DNA from: Tangfeifania sp.
Lineage (GTDB): Bacteria > Bacteroidota > Bacteroidia > Bacteroidales > Prolixibacteraceae
Direction: 5' to 3'
DNA: 8,965 nucleotides
NCBI GenBank assembly: GCA_018400515.1
Contig: JAGYMR010000107.1
Location: 1 to 8,965, forward strand
Part shown: positions 1-6,755 of the stretch, piece after piece
Position numbering within the stretch: position 1 is the first letter of the stretch
Layout of the letters: each line of letters starts with the position of its first letter
Notes under the pieces: model-generated
The model's input: only the letters and a program-made list of their open reading frames with translations
The model's database searches: none
What the model was told of the DNA's origin: nothing
Made by a program: the position numbers and the translations under genes

Positions 1-30
1 GACGGCCGTTTTTTTTGGTGCCGGAATTTT

Positions 31-213
31 TCAGATGCAGCCGCAAACAAGCCCGTCGGCCAGGCTGTCGAGGTACTCCTCCGCCTTCTTTTTCTCCTCC
101 GGGGTCCCTTTGCACGCATCACACACCGGCAGCTGAACCTCCCGGTTTATAGCGCATGCATCCCCCGTCAGCTTCTTTCCGCACACAAAACAGTGGTCTT
201 TAAAATTTTCCAT
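31..213 (-). CDS. Small cysteine-rich (zinc-ribbon-like) protein, 60 aa
   Basis: Unrecognised small protein with no signal peptide or membrane segment, so probably cytoplasmic. It has seven cysteines: a CFVC pair at residues 8-11, Cys20, a CDAC pair at 31-34, and a C-terminal CGC at 57-59 followed only by Ile60. Two CxxC knuckles about 20 residues apart, the first followed by Gly-Lys-Lys, look like a treble-clef or zinc-ribbon metal site; metal binding is inference. Residues 38-52 are a charged stretch (PEEKKKAEEYLDS) likely to form a helix. The ATG start is supported by a -7-like element ending 18 bases upstream (232-244). The gene sits 127 bases downstream of the MFS gene on the same strand but seems to have its own promoter. 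I judge it real because of the Cys spacing and the promoter. It could be a metal or redox accessory protein, but nothing nearby shows its role. Confidence 0.72.
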   Translation of the reverse strand: MENFKDHCFVCGKKLTGDACAINREVQLPVCDACKGTPEEKKKAEEYLDSLADGLVCGCI

Positions 214-231
214 GAATCCAACCTTTTTTGG

Positions 232-244
232 GGCGGCAAATGTA
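232..244 (-). promoter_or_regulatory. Bacteroidota-type -7 element upstream of the small Cys-rich gene
   Basis: The minus strand reads TACATTTGCCGCC. Its first eight bases fit the Bacteroidota sigma-ABfr -7 consensus TAnnTTTG exactly. The element ends 18 bases before the ATG at 213, implying a very short 5' leader. No clear -33 TTTG box is visible at the usual distance, so the assignment rests on the -7 element, its position, and the near-identical element upstream of the MFS gene. Confidence 0.55.
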
Positions 245-340
245 ATAATAATGCCCTTATAATCCGCTTTTCGCCGGCAGATGTTCCCGAAACTGCAGGG
301 ATCATTCAGATTCAGAAATATCCGTTTAATACTTGAAAAA

Positions 341-1486
341 TTACAATTTCTCCATCAAAAGGGCAATGATGAACATCACTGCCGCAACAAAGGCTCCTCC
401 CAGAAATGCGGAGGCGGTTCCTCCCACCATGTAGAACAGGCCGATGAAAACGGGACCGAGGGTCTGGCCGAGCCGCAGGATCATGCTGTTGATCGACATA
501 AAGCCGGCCCGCTCGCTCAGCGGGGCAAATCCTACCAGCAGGGTCTGGATGCCGGGGATGAGCATTCCGTGCCCCAGTCCGAAGGTAATGAGGGGAATGA
601 TCAGCACCCACCACTGTCCGGCCACCGATAAGATCAGCATGGAGATCATGTACAGGGAGAAACTGATCATCAGTTGTCTTTTTGGGGTGAGGTACTGGTT
701 GATGATTTTGAGCTGTGAAGAGGTGATGGCGGTCACCACTGAAAAGCCCGACATAAACAGTCCGATCTGAAAATCGTTGGCGGCCAGCCTTTCTGTCATC
801 ATCTGCGGGAAATAGGAGAGGTAGGCACCATAGAGGATAAAAAACAGCAGGATATTGATGATGAACAGGCCCCAGACCGTTTTTTTGTTGATGTTTTTCC
901 AGGTGCGCTGCAGATAATTCCGCAGGTTTCGCGGCTCGTTGGGCTCCGGGTTTTTCAGGCATGTGAGTACCAGGATTCCGGCAGGAATGGCCAGGAAGGA
1001 GAGGAGAAAAGGGTATTGCCAGCCGGCCATGGCCAGTGCACCCCCAATGGCAGGGTAGGCGGCGGTTCCTGTGCTCAGTATACTGGCATTGTACCCCATT
1101 ACCGCTCCCCGCTTTTTTCCTGAAAAGAGGTCGCCGATCAGTGTTACATTGAGCGATCCCAGCGAGGCGGCCCCGATGCCCTGGAAAAACCGCAGGATGA
1201 GCAGCATTTCCCAGTTGCTGGTGAAAAAGCATGCTCCGCCGGCAATTCCGAAAAGAAAAAGCGAAGGAAGCAAAATGGTCTTGCGGCCCCAGTGATCGGC
1301 CATGATGCCCACCACCGGTGCAAGAAAAATGCCCGGAAAAGTGAATACCGTGATCAGCAGGGTAACCTGGGTGGCCGAAATGTTAAAATGTTCCCTGATG
1401 GAGGGAAATGCCGGTGTGATGCTGGCCACCCCCATCACGGCTATCAGTGTGATTAAATAGATGGTAAACAGGTTTCTCTTTTCCAT
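341..1486 (-). CDS. MFS transporter (12-TM, DHA1-like exporter type)
   Basis: Inner-membrane major facilitator superfamily permease of 381 residues, a normal length for a 12-helix MFS protein. It is almost wholly hydrophobic, with short loops. Motif A lies between helices 2 and 3 (Gly60, Asp64, Gly67-Arg68-Lys69). A motif-B-like RFFQGIGAA is at 99-107, and an antiporter motif-C-like, Gly- and Pro-containing stretch is at about 131-150 (ending PAIGGAL). A charged central cytoplasmic loop, about 175-205 (PEPNEPRNLRNY then KNINKK), separates the two six-helix halves. These features fit a proton-coupled drug or metabolite exporter of the DHA1 type; the substrate cannot be read from sequence. The start MEKRNLF is supported by a -7-like element 15 bases upstream. 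The gene is divergent from the S9 peptidase, with 87 bases between the starts. There is no adjacent regulator gene that would suggest an inducible efflux system. Confidence 0.93.
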   Translation of the reverse strand: MEKRNLFTIYLITLIAVMGVASITPAFPSIREHFNISATQVTLLITVFTFPGIFLAPVVGIMADHWGRKTILLPSLFLFGIAGGACFFTSNWEMLLILRFFQGIGAASLGSLNVTLIGDLFSGKKRGAVMGYNASILSTGTAAYPAIGGALAMAGWQYPFLLSFLAIPAGILVLTCLKNPEPNEPRNLRNYLQRTWKNINKKTVWGLFIINILLFFILYGAYLSYFPQMMTERLAANDFQIGLFMSGFSVVTAITSSQLKIINQYLTPKRQLMISFSLYMISMLILSVAGQWWVLIIPLITFGLGHGMLIPGIQTLLVGFAPLSERAGFMSINSMILRLGQTLGPVFIGLFYMVGGTASAFLGGAFVAAVMFIIALLMEKL

Positions 1487-1501
1487 AAGATTCGCAGTTA
1501 C

Positions 1502-1514
1502 GGCGGCAAAAGTA
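1502..1514 (-). promoter_or_regulatory. Bacteroidota-type -7 element upstream of the MFS gene
   Basis: The minus strand reads TACTTTTGCCGCC, an exact TAnnTTTG match. It differs by one base from the 13-mer in front of the small Cys-rich gene (232-244). It ends 15 bases before the ATG at 1486. No -33 box is evident. The repeated position and sequence make this more convincing than a lone AT-rich match. Confidence 0.55.
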
Positions 1515-1538
1515 GGATTTATATCCCATTTATTTTGC

Positions 1539-1546
1539 TATTTTCG
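1539..1546 (+). promoter_or_regulatory. Probable -7 element for the S9 peptidase
   Basis: TATTTTCG matches TAnnTTTG at all but one fixed base and lies 27 bases before the ATG at 1574. If used, transcription would start at about 1550. That would leave an in-frame TTG at 1535 outside the message and supports the ATG at 1574. It is divergent from the MFS promoter, and the two elements lie about 25 bases apart. Confidence 0.35.
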
Positions 1547-1573
1547 TCTTTCAAACTGAAAAACATTACAGAG

Positions 1574-3709
1574 ATGCGAAACGTATACCTTCTCCTGTTC
1601 CTGCTGGCCGTGCTCCCCGGGATGGCACAGGAAAAACAGCTGACCCTGGAGGATGCCATCCGGGGCCGTCATACCTACCTGCGCCCCGCCTCCATGGAAG
1701 GGCTTTCCTGGAAAAACGATGCTGTTTTCACCTGGTTGAAAAGCGACACCCTTTGGGCTGCAGCGGCCGGGGAAGATGGCCGGAAGCCTTTACTGGACCT
1801 TTCGGCGCTGAATGAGGCGATGCAGAAAGGAAACAATTCCGGTTTCAGCCGGTTCCCCCCTTATTCCTGGACCCCGGATGAGTTGCTGCTGATCAGAAGA
1901 AACAGGGCATTCACAGGGATCGATTGCCGGGAGCAAAGGGTGGAGTACCGGATCGAATTGCCGGAAAAGGCCGAAAATGCCCGGTTCAGTGAGCCCGGGA
2001 AATATGTGGCCTATACGGTGGATGACGATCTTTTTGTCACTTTTGAGGATGGTAAGACCATCCAGATCACCCGCGACGGCGGGCGGGGAATTGTCAGCGG
2101 AAAAGAGGTCCACCGCCGTGAGTTCGGAATATCCGGCGGAATTTTCATTGCTCCCGAAGGAAATTCCATTGCCTTTTACCGCAAGGATGAATCCATGGTT
2201 ACCGATTACCCGGTGGTGGATTTCATGGGGCGTGTGGCCCGGCATTCGCCGGTAAAATATCCCATGGCCGGCATGAAAAGCCATCATGTTACCGTGGGGG
2301 TTTACCATATCTCCAGCGGAAAGACGGTCTTCCTGAAGACGGGCGGGGATCCCGAGCATTACCTGACCAACCTGGCGTGGGCGCCGGACGAAAAATCGGT
2401 TTACCTTTTTGAACTGAACCGTGGTCAGGACCACAGCCGGCTGACATGTTACGATGCCGGCTCAGGCGAGAAAATCAAAACCCTTTTTGAATCGACCCAC
2501 GATGCCTATGTGGAACCCCTGCATCCCATCCGGTTTTCAAAAGTGAACCCGGAAAGGTTCTATCATCTGAGCCGGCAGGAGGGTTGGTTTCATCTGTATG
2601 AATATACTACGGAGGGGAAACGGATTCGCAGGATTACAAAAGGAGATTGGGAGGTAACCCGGGTGCTGGGGTTTGACCAAACGGAAACGTATGTTTTTGT
2701 GGAAGCGACCCGGGAGGGCCCGCTCGAGCGGCATCTTTACCGGGTGGCGCTGAAGTCGGGGAAGATGGAAAAGCTGACCGCAACACCCGGAATGCATCAT
2801 GGAATGCTGAGTCCGGGAGGTTCCTGGCTTCTGGATGAGTTCAGCGCCCCCTCCGTTCCTTCACAGACCGGTCTGATCTCCTCCGGCGGGAAAAGAGTGC
2901 GGATGCTGCACGAGGCAGCGGATCCGCTTGAGGATTACAAACTAGGGGAGAACCGGCTGGTGTCCGTGCCTTCGGCGGACGGGAAAACAACACTGACCGG
3001 AAGGATCATCCTGCCGCCGGATCTTGATCCTTCAAAAAAGTATCCGGTGATCGTCTATGTATACGGAGGGCCCCACTCCCAGCTGGTAAACAGGGGCTGG
3101 CATCACGGGGCCCGCTGGTGGCAATACTATATGGCATCGCAGGGGTATATCGCATTTACCATGGATAACCGGGGAACCAACCACCGGGGAAGGGACTTTG
3201 AAACCGCTGTCCACCGCCGGCTGGGAATTTTGGAAACGGAGGACCAGATGAAAGGGATTGCGTACCTGAAATCGCTGCCTTATGTGGATGAGGAACGAAT
3301 AGGCGTGCATGGCTGGAGTTACGGGGGATTCATGACGCTCAACCTGATGCTTCGACACCCGGAAATTTTCAAGGTGGGTGTGGCCGGGGGACCGGTAGTC
3401 GACTGGAGCATGTACGAAGTGATGTATGGCGAACGGTACATGGACCGGCCCGAAGAAAATCCGGAAGGATATGCCGAAACCAACATGTTAAACCATGTGG
3501 GCAACCTCGAAGGAGATTTGATGCTCATCCACGGGGTGCAGGACGATGTGGTGGTGATGCAGCACAGCATGAAATTTCTTCGCGAGTGCATCAGGCAAAA
3601 CAAACCGGTCGATTTTTTTGTCTATCCGACACACCCCCACAATGTGCGGGGGGGCGACCGCCTCCACCTGATGAAAAAAGTGAGCCGTTACTTTTTTGAT
3701 AATCTTTAG
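1574..3709 (+). CDS. Secreted S9 prolyl peptidase (DPP IV / prolyl tripeptidyl peptidase family)
   Basis: Exported serine peptidase that should remove short peptides ending in Pro from the N-terminus of oligopeptides. It has 711 residues, close to Porphyromonas gingivalis PtpA (about 730). The signal peptide is MRNVYLLLFLLAVLPGMAQ; the N-terminal half is the DPPIV_N beta-propeller and about 490-711 is the alpha/beta-hydrolase domain. Catalytic residues: Ser582 in GWSYGG, Asp657 in VQDDVV, His689 in HPHNV, and Tyr497 in YGGP as the likely oxyanion Tyr. From memory, PtpA uses Ser603, Asp678, His710 and Glu636; all sit exactly 21 residues later than Ser582, Asp657, His689 and Glu615 here. Glu183 in VHRREFGI matches PtpA Glu205, which binds the substrate amino terminus. 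This favours tripeptidyl over classic dipeptidyl specificity, though DPP IV-like activity cannot be excluded. An in-frame TTG at 1535 would add 13 residues ahead of the signal peptide and is unlikely to be the start. All key residues are present. Confidence 0.94.
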   Translation: MRNVYLLLFLLAVLPGMAQEKQLTLEDAIRGRHTYLRPASMEGLSWKNDAVFTWLKSDTLWAAAAGEDGRKPLLDLSALNEAMQKGNNSGFSRFPPYSWTPDELLLIRRNRAFTGIDCREQRVEYRIELPEKAENARFSEPGKYVAYTVDDDLFVTFEDGKTIQITRDGGRGIVSGKEVHRREFGISGGIFIAPEGNSIAFYRKDESMVTDYPVVDFMGRVARHSPVKYPMAGMKSHHVTVGVYHISSGKTVFLKTGGDPEHYLTNLAWAPDEKSVYLFELNRGQDHSRLTCYDAGSGEKIKTLFESTHDAYVEPLHPIRFSKVNPERFYHLSRQEGWFHLYEYTTEGKRIRRITKGDWEVTRVLGFDQTETYVFVEATREGPLERHLYRVALKSGKMEKLTATPGMHHGMLSPGGSWLLDEFSAPSVPSQTGLISSGGKRVRMLHEAADPLEDYKLGENRLVSVPSADGKTTLTGRIILPPDLDPSKKYPVIVYVYGGPHSQLVNRGWHHGARWWQYYMASQGYIAFTMDNRGTNHRGRDFETAVHRRLGILETEDQMKGIAYLKSLPYVDEERIGVHGWSYGGFMTLNLMLRHPEIFKVGVAGGPVVDWSMYEVMYGERYMDRPEENPEGYAETNMLNHVGNLEGDLMLIHGVQDDVVVMQHSMKFLRECIRQNKPVDFFVYPTHPHNVRGGDRLHLMKKVSRYFFDNL

Positions 3710-3710
3710 G

Positions 3711-3727
3711 ACGGGTTTGCAATCCGT
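3711..3727 (+). terminator. Weak stem-loop just after the peptidase stop codon
   Basis: ACGGGTT pairs with AATCCGT around a TGC loop: six Watson-Crick pairs plus one G-U, starting two bases after the TAG. Only three T follow, so this may be a weak terminator or mRNA 3'-end structure. Nothing stronger for either convergent gene is visible in 3710-3860. Confidence 0.25.
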
Positions 3728-3860
3728 TTCAGCATAATTGTATATCCGTTTCTGCAGAATTTTCCATAGGATGGAGGAAAAATCCGGCCCGGCAGATAAT
3801 CTTATTCCGCCAAGGCATTATGTACATCCGGCCTGGAGGGAAAGGAAAATTACCGCTTTA

Positions 3861-5132
3861 CTATTTTAGAATGGTGGCGGTAAAAATTCCCAGGTAGGTG
3901 CCGAACGCATATCCCAGAATGCCGATGGTCAATCCCGATATGATGATCTCCTTGTTTTTGATGGCTCCGGCTACGGCCGGCACAAACGGAGGCGAATAGG
4001 TGAGGGCGGTGATGGCAATGATGGTGGTGTCGGCATCCACTTTGAATATTTTTGAAAGGCCGACATGGATAAGCATCGATCCGAATACCACCCACAGGAC
4101 AAAAAGGAACAGCTGGAGGAATTTGATCTGGAACATTTCACTCAGGTTGGCCATGGAGGATACCGCCAGGGAAAAAACCAGGATAAGGTACATGCCCAGT
4201 TCAAAACTGCTGTTGAGCCGGTTGACCGGCCGGATGAGGGAAGCCAGCAATCCCAGGGTGGTGATGGTCAGGATGACGGTGACCGTTTGTGCCGATTCGG
4301 GCACCAGAAAACTCAGCCCGCCGCCGATACCAAAGATGATCACCGAGAGGCCGAGGGCTTTCAGCAACCGGGGGATCTCTTTTTTTGCAAGCAGGTTGCT
4401 GTAATCCTCCATGTGGCTGTATTCTGCCGACATGTTAAGGAACTGGTCCTGGTGGTGCACATCTTTGAAGCGGGGAAGGAAGCTGTGGAACAGCCGCTGG
4501 GCAATGGTCATCAGGAAAAGCAGGGCCACTGCCCCGATGATGAGGTCGTAAGTATGTGTCAGAATGAAAATGTCCGGTTTTACATTCAGCGCGGTTCCAA
4601 TGGCGGCCAGGTTGGGGGTTCCGCCGGTGTAGACCCCGATCAGCATTCCGGCCACCTGCCATGAATCAGCGGTTGATCCGGAAAACAGGAAATATCCGGA
4701 GAATACGGCTACAAGCAGCGAAGCCATGGCCAGTACCAGCGATAAAACAGCCCCTTTGGCCAGTTTGAGCCATTTCCGCAGGTTGAGTGAGAAAAGCAGC
4801 AAAGGAATGGCCAGGGGGATCACAATGGTGATGATGGTGTCCTGAACGGTGGCAATCTGGTTGGCGATCAAATCGATTTCGGCAATTTGTCCCGACTGGA
4901 AATAATCCATCAGCTCCTCTTTGGGCATGGCTGTGCGGCCGGCCAGGAGTTCCCTGAACCGGCGGCCCGGGGCGGGAAACAGGCCGGTGTTCCCGATCAG
5001 CAGTCCTGCTGCATAAGCCAGGACCACCGCACCAAGCCGGTTCAGAAATCCCGAGATCTGGCATAAATAGATGAGCAGTGCGGGGGTCAGCAGGTAAAAA
5101 AGAATCAAAGCGGTTGTAATCCACATAAGCAT
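3861..5132 (-). CDS. DUF819 family integral membrane protein
   Basis: Polytopic inner-membrane protein of 423 residues from the chosen ATG, close to the usual 380-420 for DUF819 (YjcL-like, Pfam PF05684). Recognition rests on the family's PLAIPLLLFSLNLRKW segment (about 106-121) and the Gly-rich GVYTGGTPNLAAIG (about 166-179, with GGTPN at 170-174), followed by HTYDLIIG. It has roughly ten to twelve hydrophobic segments with two polar stretches: about 55-95, with charged LIANQIATVQD, and about 215-250, with HHQDQFLN and SHMEDY, probably cytoplasmic. Family function is unknown; a transporter-like role is inferred from the topology alone. An in-frame TTG at 5153 would add seven residues (MLSGPKP). 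I prefer the ATG at 5132, with another ATG at 5126 almost as good. It lies 97 bases downstream of the DUF5723 gene with no clear terminator between them, so cotranscription is possible. It converges with the S9 peptidase. Confidence 0.88.
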   Translation of the reverse strand: MLMWITTALILFYLLTPALLIYLCQISGFLNRLGAVVLAYAAGLLIGNTGLFPAPGRRFRELLAGRTAMPKEELMDYFQSGQIAEIDLIANQIATVQDTIITIVIPLAIPLLLFSLNLRKWLKLAKGAVLSLVLAMASLLVAVFSGYFLFSGSTADSWQVAGMLIGVYTGGTPNLAAIGTALNVKPDIFILTHTYDLIIGAVALLFLMTIAQRLFHSFLPRFKDVHHQDQFLNMSAEYSHMEDYSNLLAKKEIPRLLKALGLSVIIFGIGGGLSFLVPESAQTVTVILTITTLGLLASLIRPVNRLNSSFELGMYLILVFSLAVSSMANLSEMFQIKFLQLFLFVLWVVFGSMLIHVGLSKIFKVDADTTIIAITALTYSPPFVPAVAGAIKNKEIIISGLTIGILGYAFGTYLGIFTATILK

Positions 5133-5229
5133 TGGTTTTGGTCCGGACAGCAAGCCAGCGGAGACCTTTCATCTCATTGGCTGCTGTTTTTTTTGAAAGC
5201 CGGTCTTTATTCAGGCAGGGCCCGCTCGG

Positions 5230-6555
5230 TTATTGGTCCGTTTTTTTGTTCCGCAGAAAAGGGTAATCTTCCCCGAAGGTGAGGTTAATCCCTGCCGCCG
5301 CTGTCATCCGGTGGGCATCTTTGGGAGCAAATGACTGAATGAGGTTATCCGTGACCAGAAACAGGTCAGTGCCCGGAAGAAACCGCATCCGCAGTCCAAT
5401 TCCGATGTTATTGAATTTATAGCCGGCTGTATAACTTACAGAGGTGGAAAGCCATTTTCCTACGAAGCCATTAAGGGATAGCGTTGCCGAGGCATTTGAT
5501 GCGGCTTTGTAAAAGTCATTGCGCAGCAGCAGGGCATAGTTCCATTTGGGATGAAACTGCCGTTTGGCCCCCAGAAAAATCCTGGGAGGGATTCCCACTT
5601 TCACTTTCTGATCGTCCTCGACTTTTACGACTTCCCCCTGCCCGCGGAGGATGTATCCGTTGTTTTTCCATCCGGAAGCTCCGATATTCAGCATGCTGGC
5701 CGAGAACATCCATTCGTTCAGTGCATAGGTGGCACCGATGTCAAGAGATAGACTCGGGTTTTGTAAAAAATCGGCTGGCGCAAGGTCGGAAGCCCACCCG
5801 TCCGGCAGAAAATCCTCCTCCAGGTCCAGTTCATCTCCCACCACCGCGTCGGGGTTCAATTCGGTCGGCAACCCGAGTTTGACCTCTCCGTCAAGGTCGG
5901 TGGTGATCTCGGTGTCTCCACCGCCCAGATCTTCTTCATCCACTGTGAGACGGACATCTTTTGTTTGTATCCCAATAAAATTAAAGTTCAGGTGGGGGGT
6001 GACCCCGAGGGTGAGCTGGTCGTTAATGGCCCTGGAATAGGTCACTCCAAAAGATAAATAGTTGTTGGTTAAAAAGTCAATTCCCTCAACCACCACCGGA
6101 AGGTCGTCCGATGAAATGTCATCAATGTCTGCCAGAAGGTAAACAATGTCGGGCTCTACCTTCATTTCGGAAGAACTGTTCATCGTGGCCGACAGGGTCA
6201 GGTAGCCCTGGTCTTTCAGCCTTACTCCGAAAGAGAGCAGGTTGGCCTGCGTTTCGGTGAAAAAATGGTTGAATTCCCCGATTTTACTGACCGCTTCATC
6301 GGTATCGTAGCCTTCGGTTCCGATGGATTCGATGAAGTTGTCCAGCCAGTTGTAGTTGAAACCGGAGTTATAGGCATGACTGGAGATGCCTCCCAGACCG
6401 GGAAGTTCCAAATGAAATTTGGCATCGGGGACAAAAGCGGGGTTGAAATTCTTGTTTTGATGAACCCCCTCCAGAAAATAGAGGGTGTTTTGTGCTCCTG
6501 CTAAGAGGGGAAAAGCGATCAGAAAGAAAATAAAGTATTTTTTCATAATGTTCAT
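5230..6555 (-). CDS. DUF5723-type outer-membrane beta-barrel protein
   Basis: Predicted outer-membrane barrel of 441 residues. It starts MNIMKKYF and has a signal peptide through LLAGAQ (residue 22). The mature start contains NFNPAFVPDAKFHLELPG (37-54), a pattern I associate with Bacteroidota DUF5723 proteins. The rest alternates polar and hydrophobic residues as in beta-strands, with Gly/aromatic turns such as YLSFGVTYSR and FNNIGIGLRMRF. Residues 205-264 form a markedly acidic, Gly/Pro-containing segment with about 20 Asp/Glu and one Lys, likely an extracellular loop. It has no lipoprotein cysteine and no type IX secretion C-terminal domain. The role is unknown. An ATG at 6546 (MKKYF) is an equally possible start. 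The gene lies beyond a terminator-like stem-loop after the OMPP1 gene, so it probably has its own promoter within 6556-6697. The only -7-like candidate there, TATTTTG on the minus strand near 6575, has a one-base-short spacer and is not called. Confidence 0.82.
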   Translation of the reverse strand: MNIMKKYFIFFLIAFPLLAGAQNTLYFLEGVHQNKNFNPAFVPDAKFHLELPGLGGISSHAYNSGFNYNWLDNFIESIGTEGYDTDEAVSKIGEFNHFFTETQANLLSFGVRLKDQGYLTLSATMNSSSEMKVEPDIVYLLADIDDISSDDLPVVVEGIDFLTNNYLSFGVTYSRAINDQLTLGVTPHLNFNFIGIQTKDVRLTVDEEDLGGGDTEITTDLDGEVKLGLPTELNPDAVVGDELDLEEDFLPDGWASDLAPADFLQNPSLSLDIGATYALNEWMFSASMLNIGASGWKNNGYILRGQGEVVKVEDDQKVKVGIPPRIFLGAKRQFHPKWNYALLLRNDFYKAASNASATLSLNGFVGKWLSTSVSYTAGYKFNNIGIGLRMRFLPGTDLFLVTDNLIQSFAPKDAHRMTAAAGINLTFGEDYPFLRNKKTDQ

Positions 6556-6594
6556 TTGAAAAGGTTAAGGCAAAATATTGATCTAAAATAGTGA

Positions 6595-6610
6595 TTTTTT
6601 TTAAAAAAAA
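6595..6610. other. Perfect T8A8 palindrome upstream of the DUF5723 gene
   Basis: Eight T followed by eight A, centred about 48 bases upstream of the ATG at 6555 and lying between the stem-loop at 6698-6729 and that gene. Such a tract is stiff or bent AT DNA and could serve as an upstream promoter element. The function is inferred from position only. Confidence 0.3.
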
Positions 6611-6697
6611 TGCCTTATTCCCGGGAACCGGAAAAAAGGCGGGGCTGCAAACAGGTTTAAATGACTGTCTGAGAAACACACACCCCTCCCCAAATAA

Positions 6698-6729
6698 ACA
6701 AAGGCACAAACTTCCGTTTATGCCTTTGT
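6698..6729 (-). terminator. Stem-loop terminator after the OMPP1-type gene
   Basis: Read on the minus strand, a 14-base arm (ACAAAGGCATAAAC) and its partner (GTTTGTGCCTTTGT) enclose a GGAA loop, a GNRA tetraloop. All 14 positions pair: 13 Watson-Crick and one G-U. On the plus strand that wobble becomes an A-C mismatch, so the structure favours minus-strand RNA. It begins 26 bases past the stop codon at 6756. The downstream side is U-rich (UUUGUUUAUUUG) but lacks an uninterrupted U run. It probably ends the OMPP1 transcript and insulates it from the DUF5723 gene. Confidence 0.62.
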
Positions 6730-6755
6730 GGAAATAATGGTATTGTGATTTAACC

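Noticed and set aside
1..16. GACGGCCG followed by eight T at the left edge, resembling the end of a plus-strand terminator
   Set aside because: Only one possible arm is visible because the window starts here, so pairing cannot be tested.
312..1232. Long minus-strand open frame (306 codons) inside the MFS gene, and plus-strand frames at 281-631, 444-770 and 1071-1295
   Set aside because: They overlap a clear MFS gene with intact motifs; their translations are rich in His, Arg, Pro and Gly with no family signature, as expected of shadow frames.
1790..2434. 214-codon minus-strand frame inside the S9 peptidase, plus smaller ones at 2537-2800, 3032-3358 and 3319-3603
   Set aside because: Antisense to a complete peptidase with all catalytic residues; no promoter and no recognisable protein.
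3722..3752. ATCCGTTTC repeated at 3722-3730 and 3744-3752 (22-base spacing), and two TCCGGCC copies further right
   Set aside because: Only two short copies each in a convergent intergenic region; not enough for an operator or array.
4065..4664. 199-codon plus-strand frame antisense to the DUF819 gene
   Set aside because: Its translation is Gln/His/Asp-rich, typical of the reverse of a membrane protein gene, with no signal or domain.
4666..5172. Frame starting with ATG at 5172 overlapping the DUF819 start, considered as the true start through a frameshift
   Set aside because: The product is Arg/Pro/His-rich and not membrane-like, while the DUF819 frame is intact from 5132 with good hydrophobic segments.
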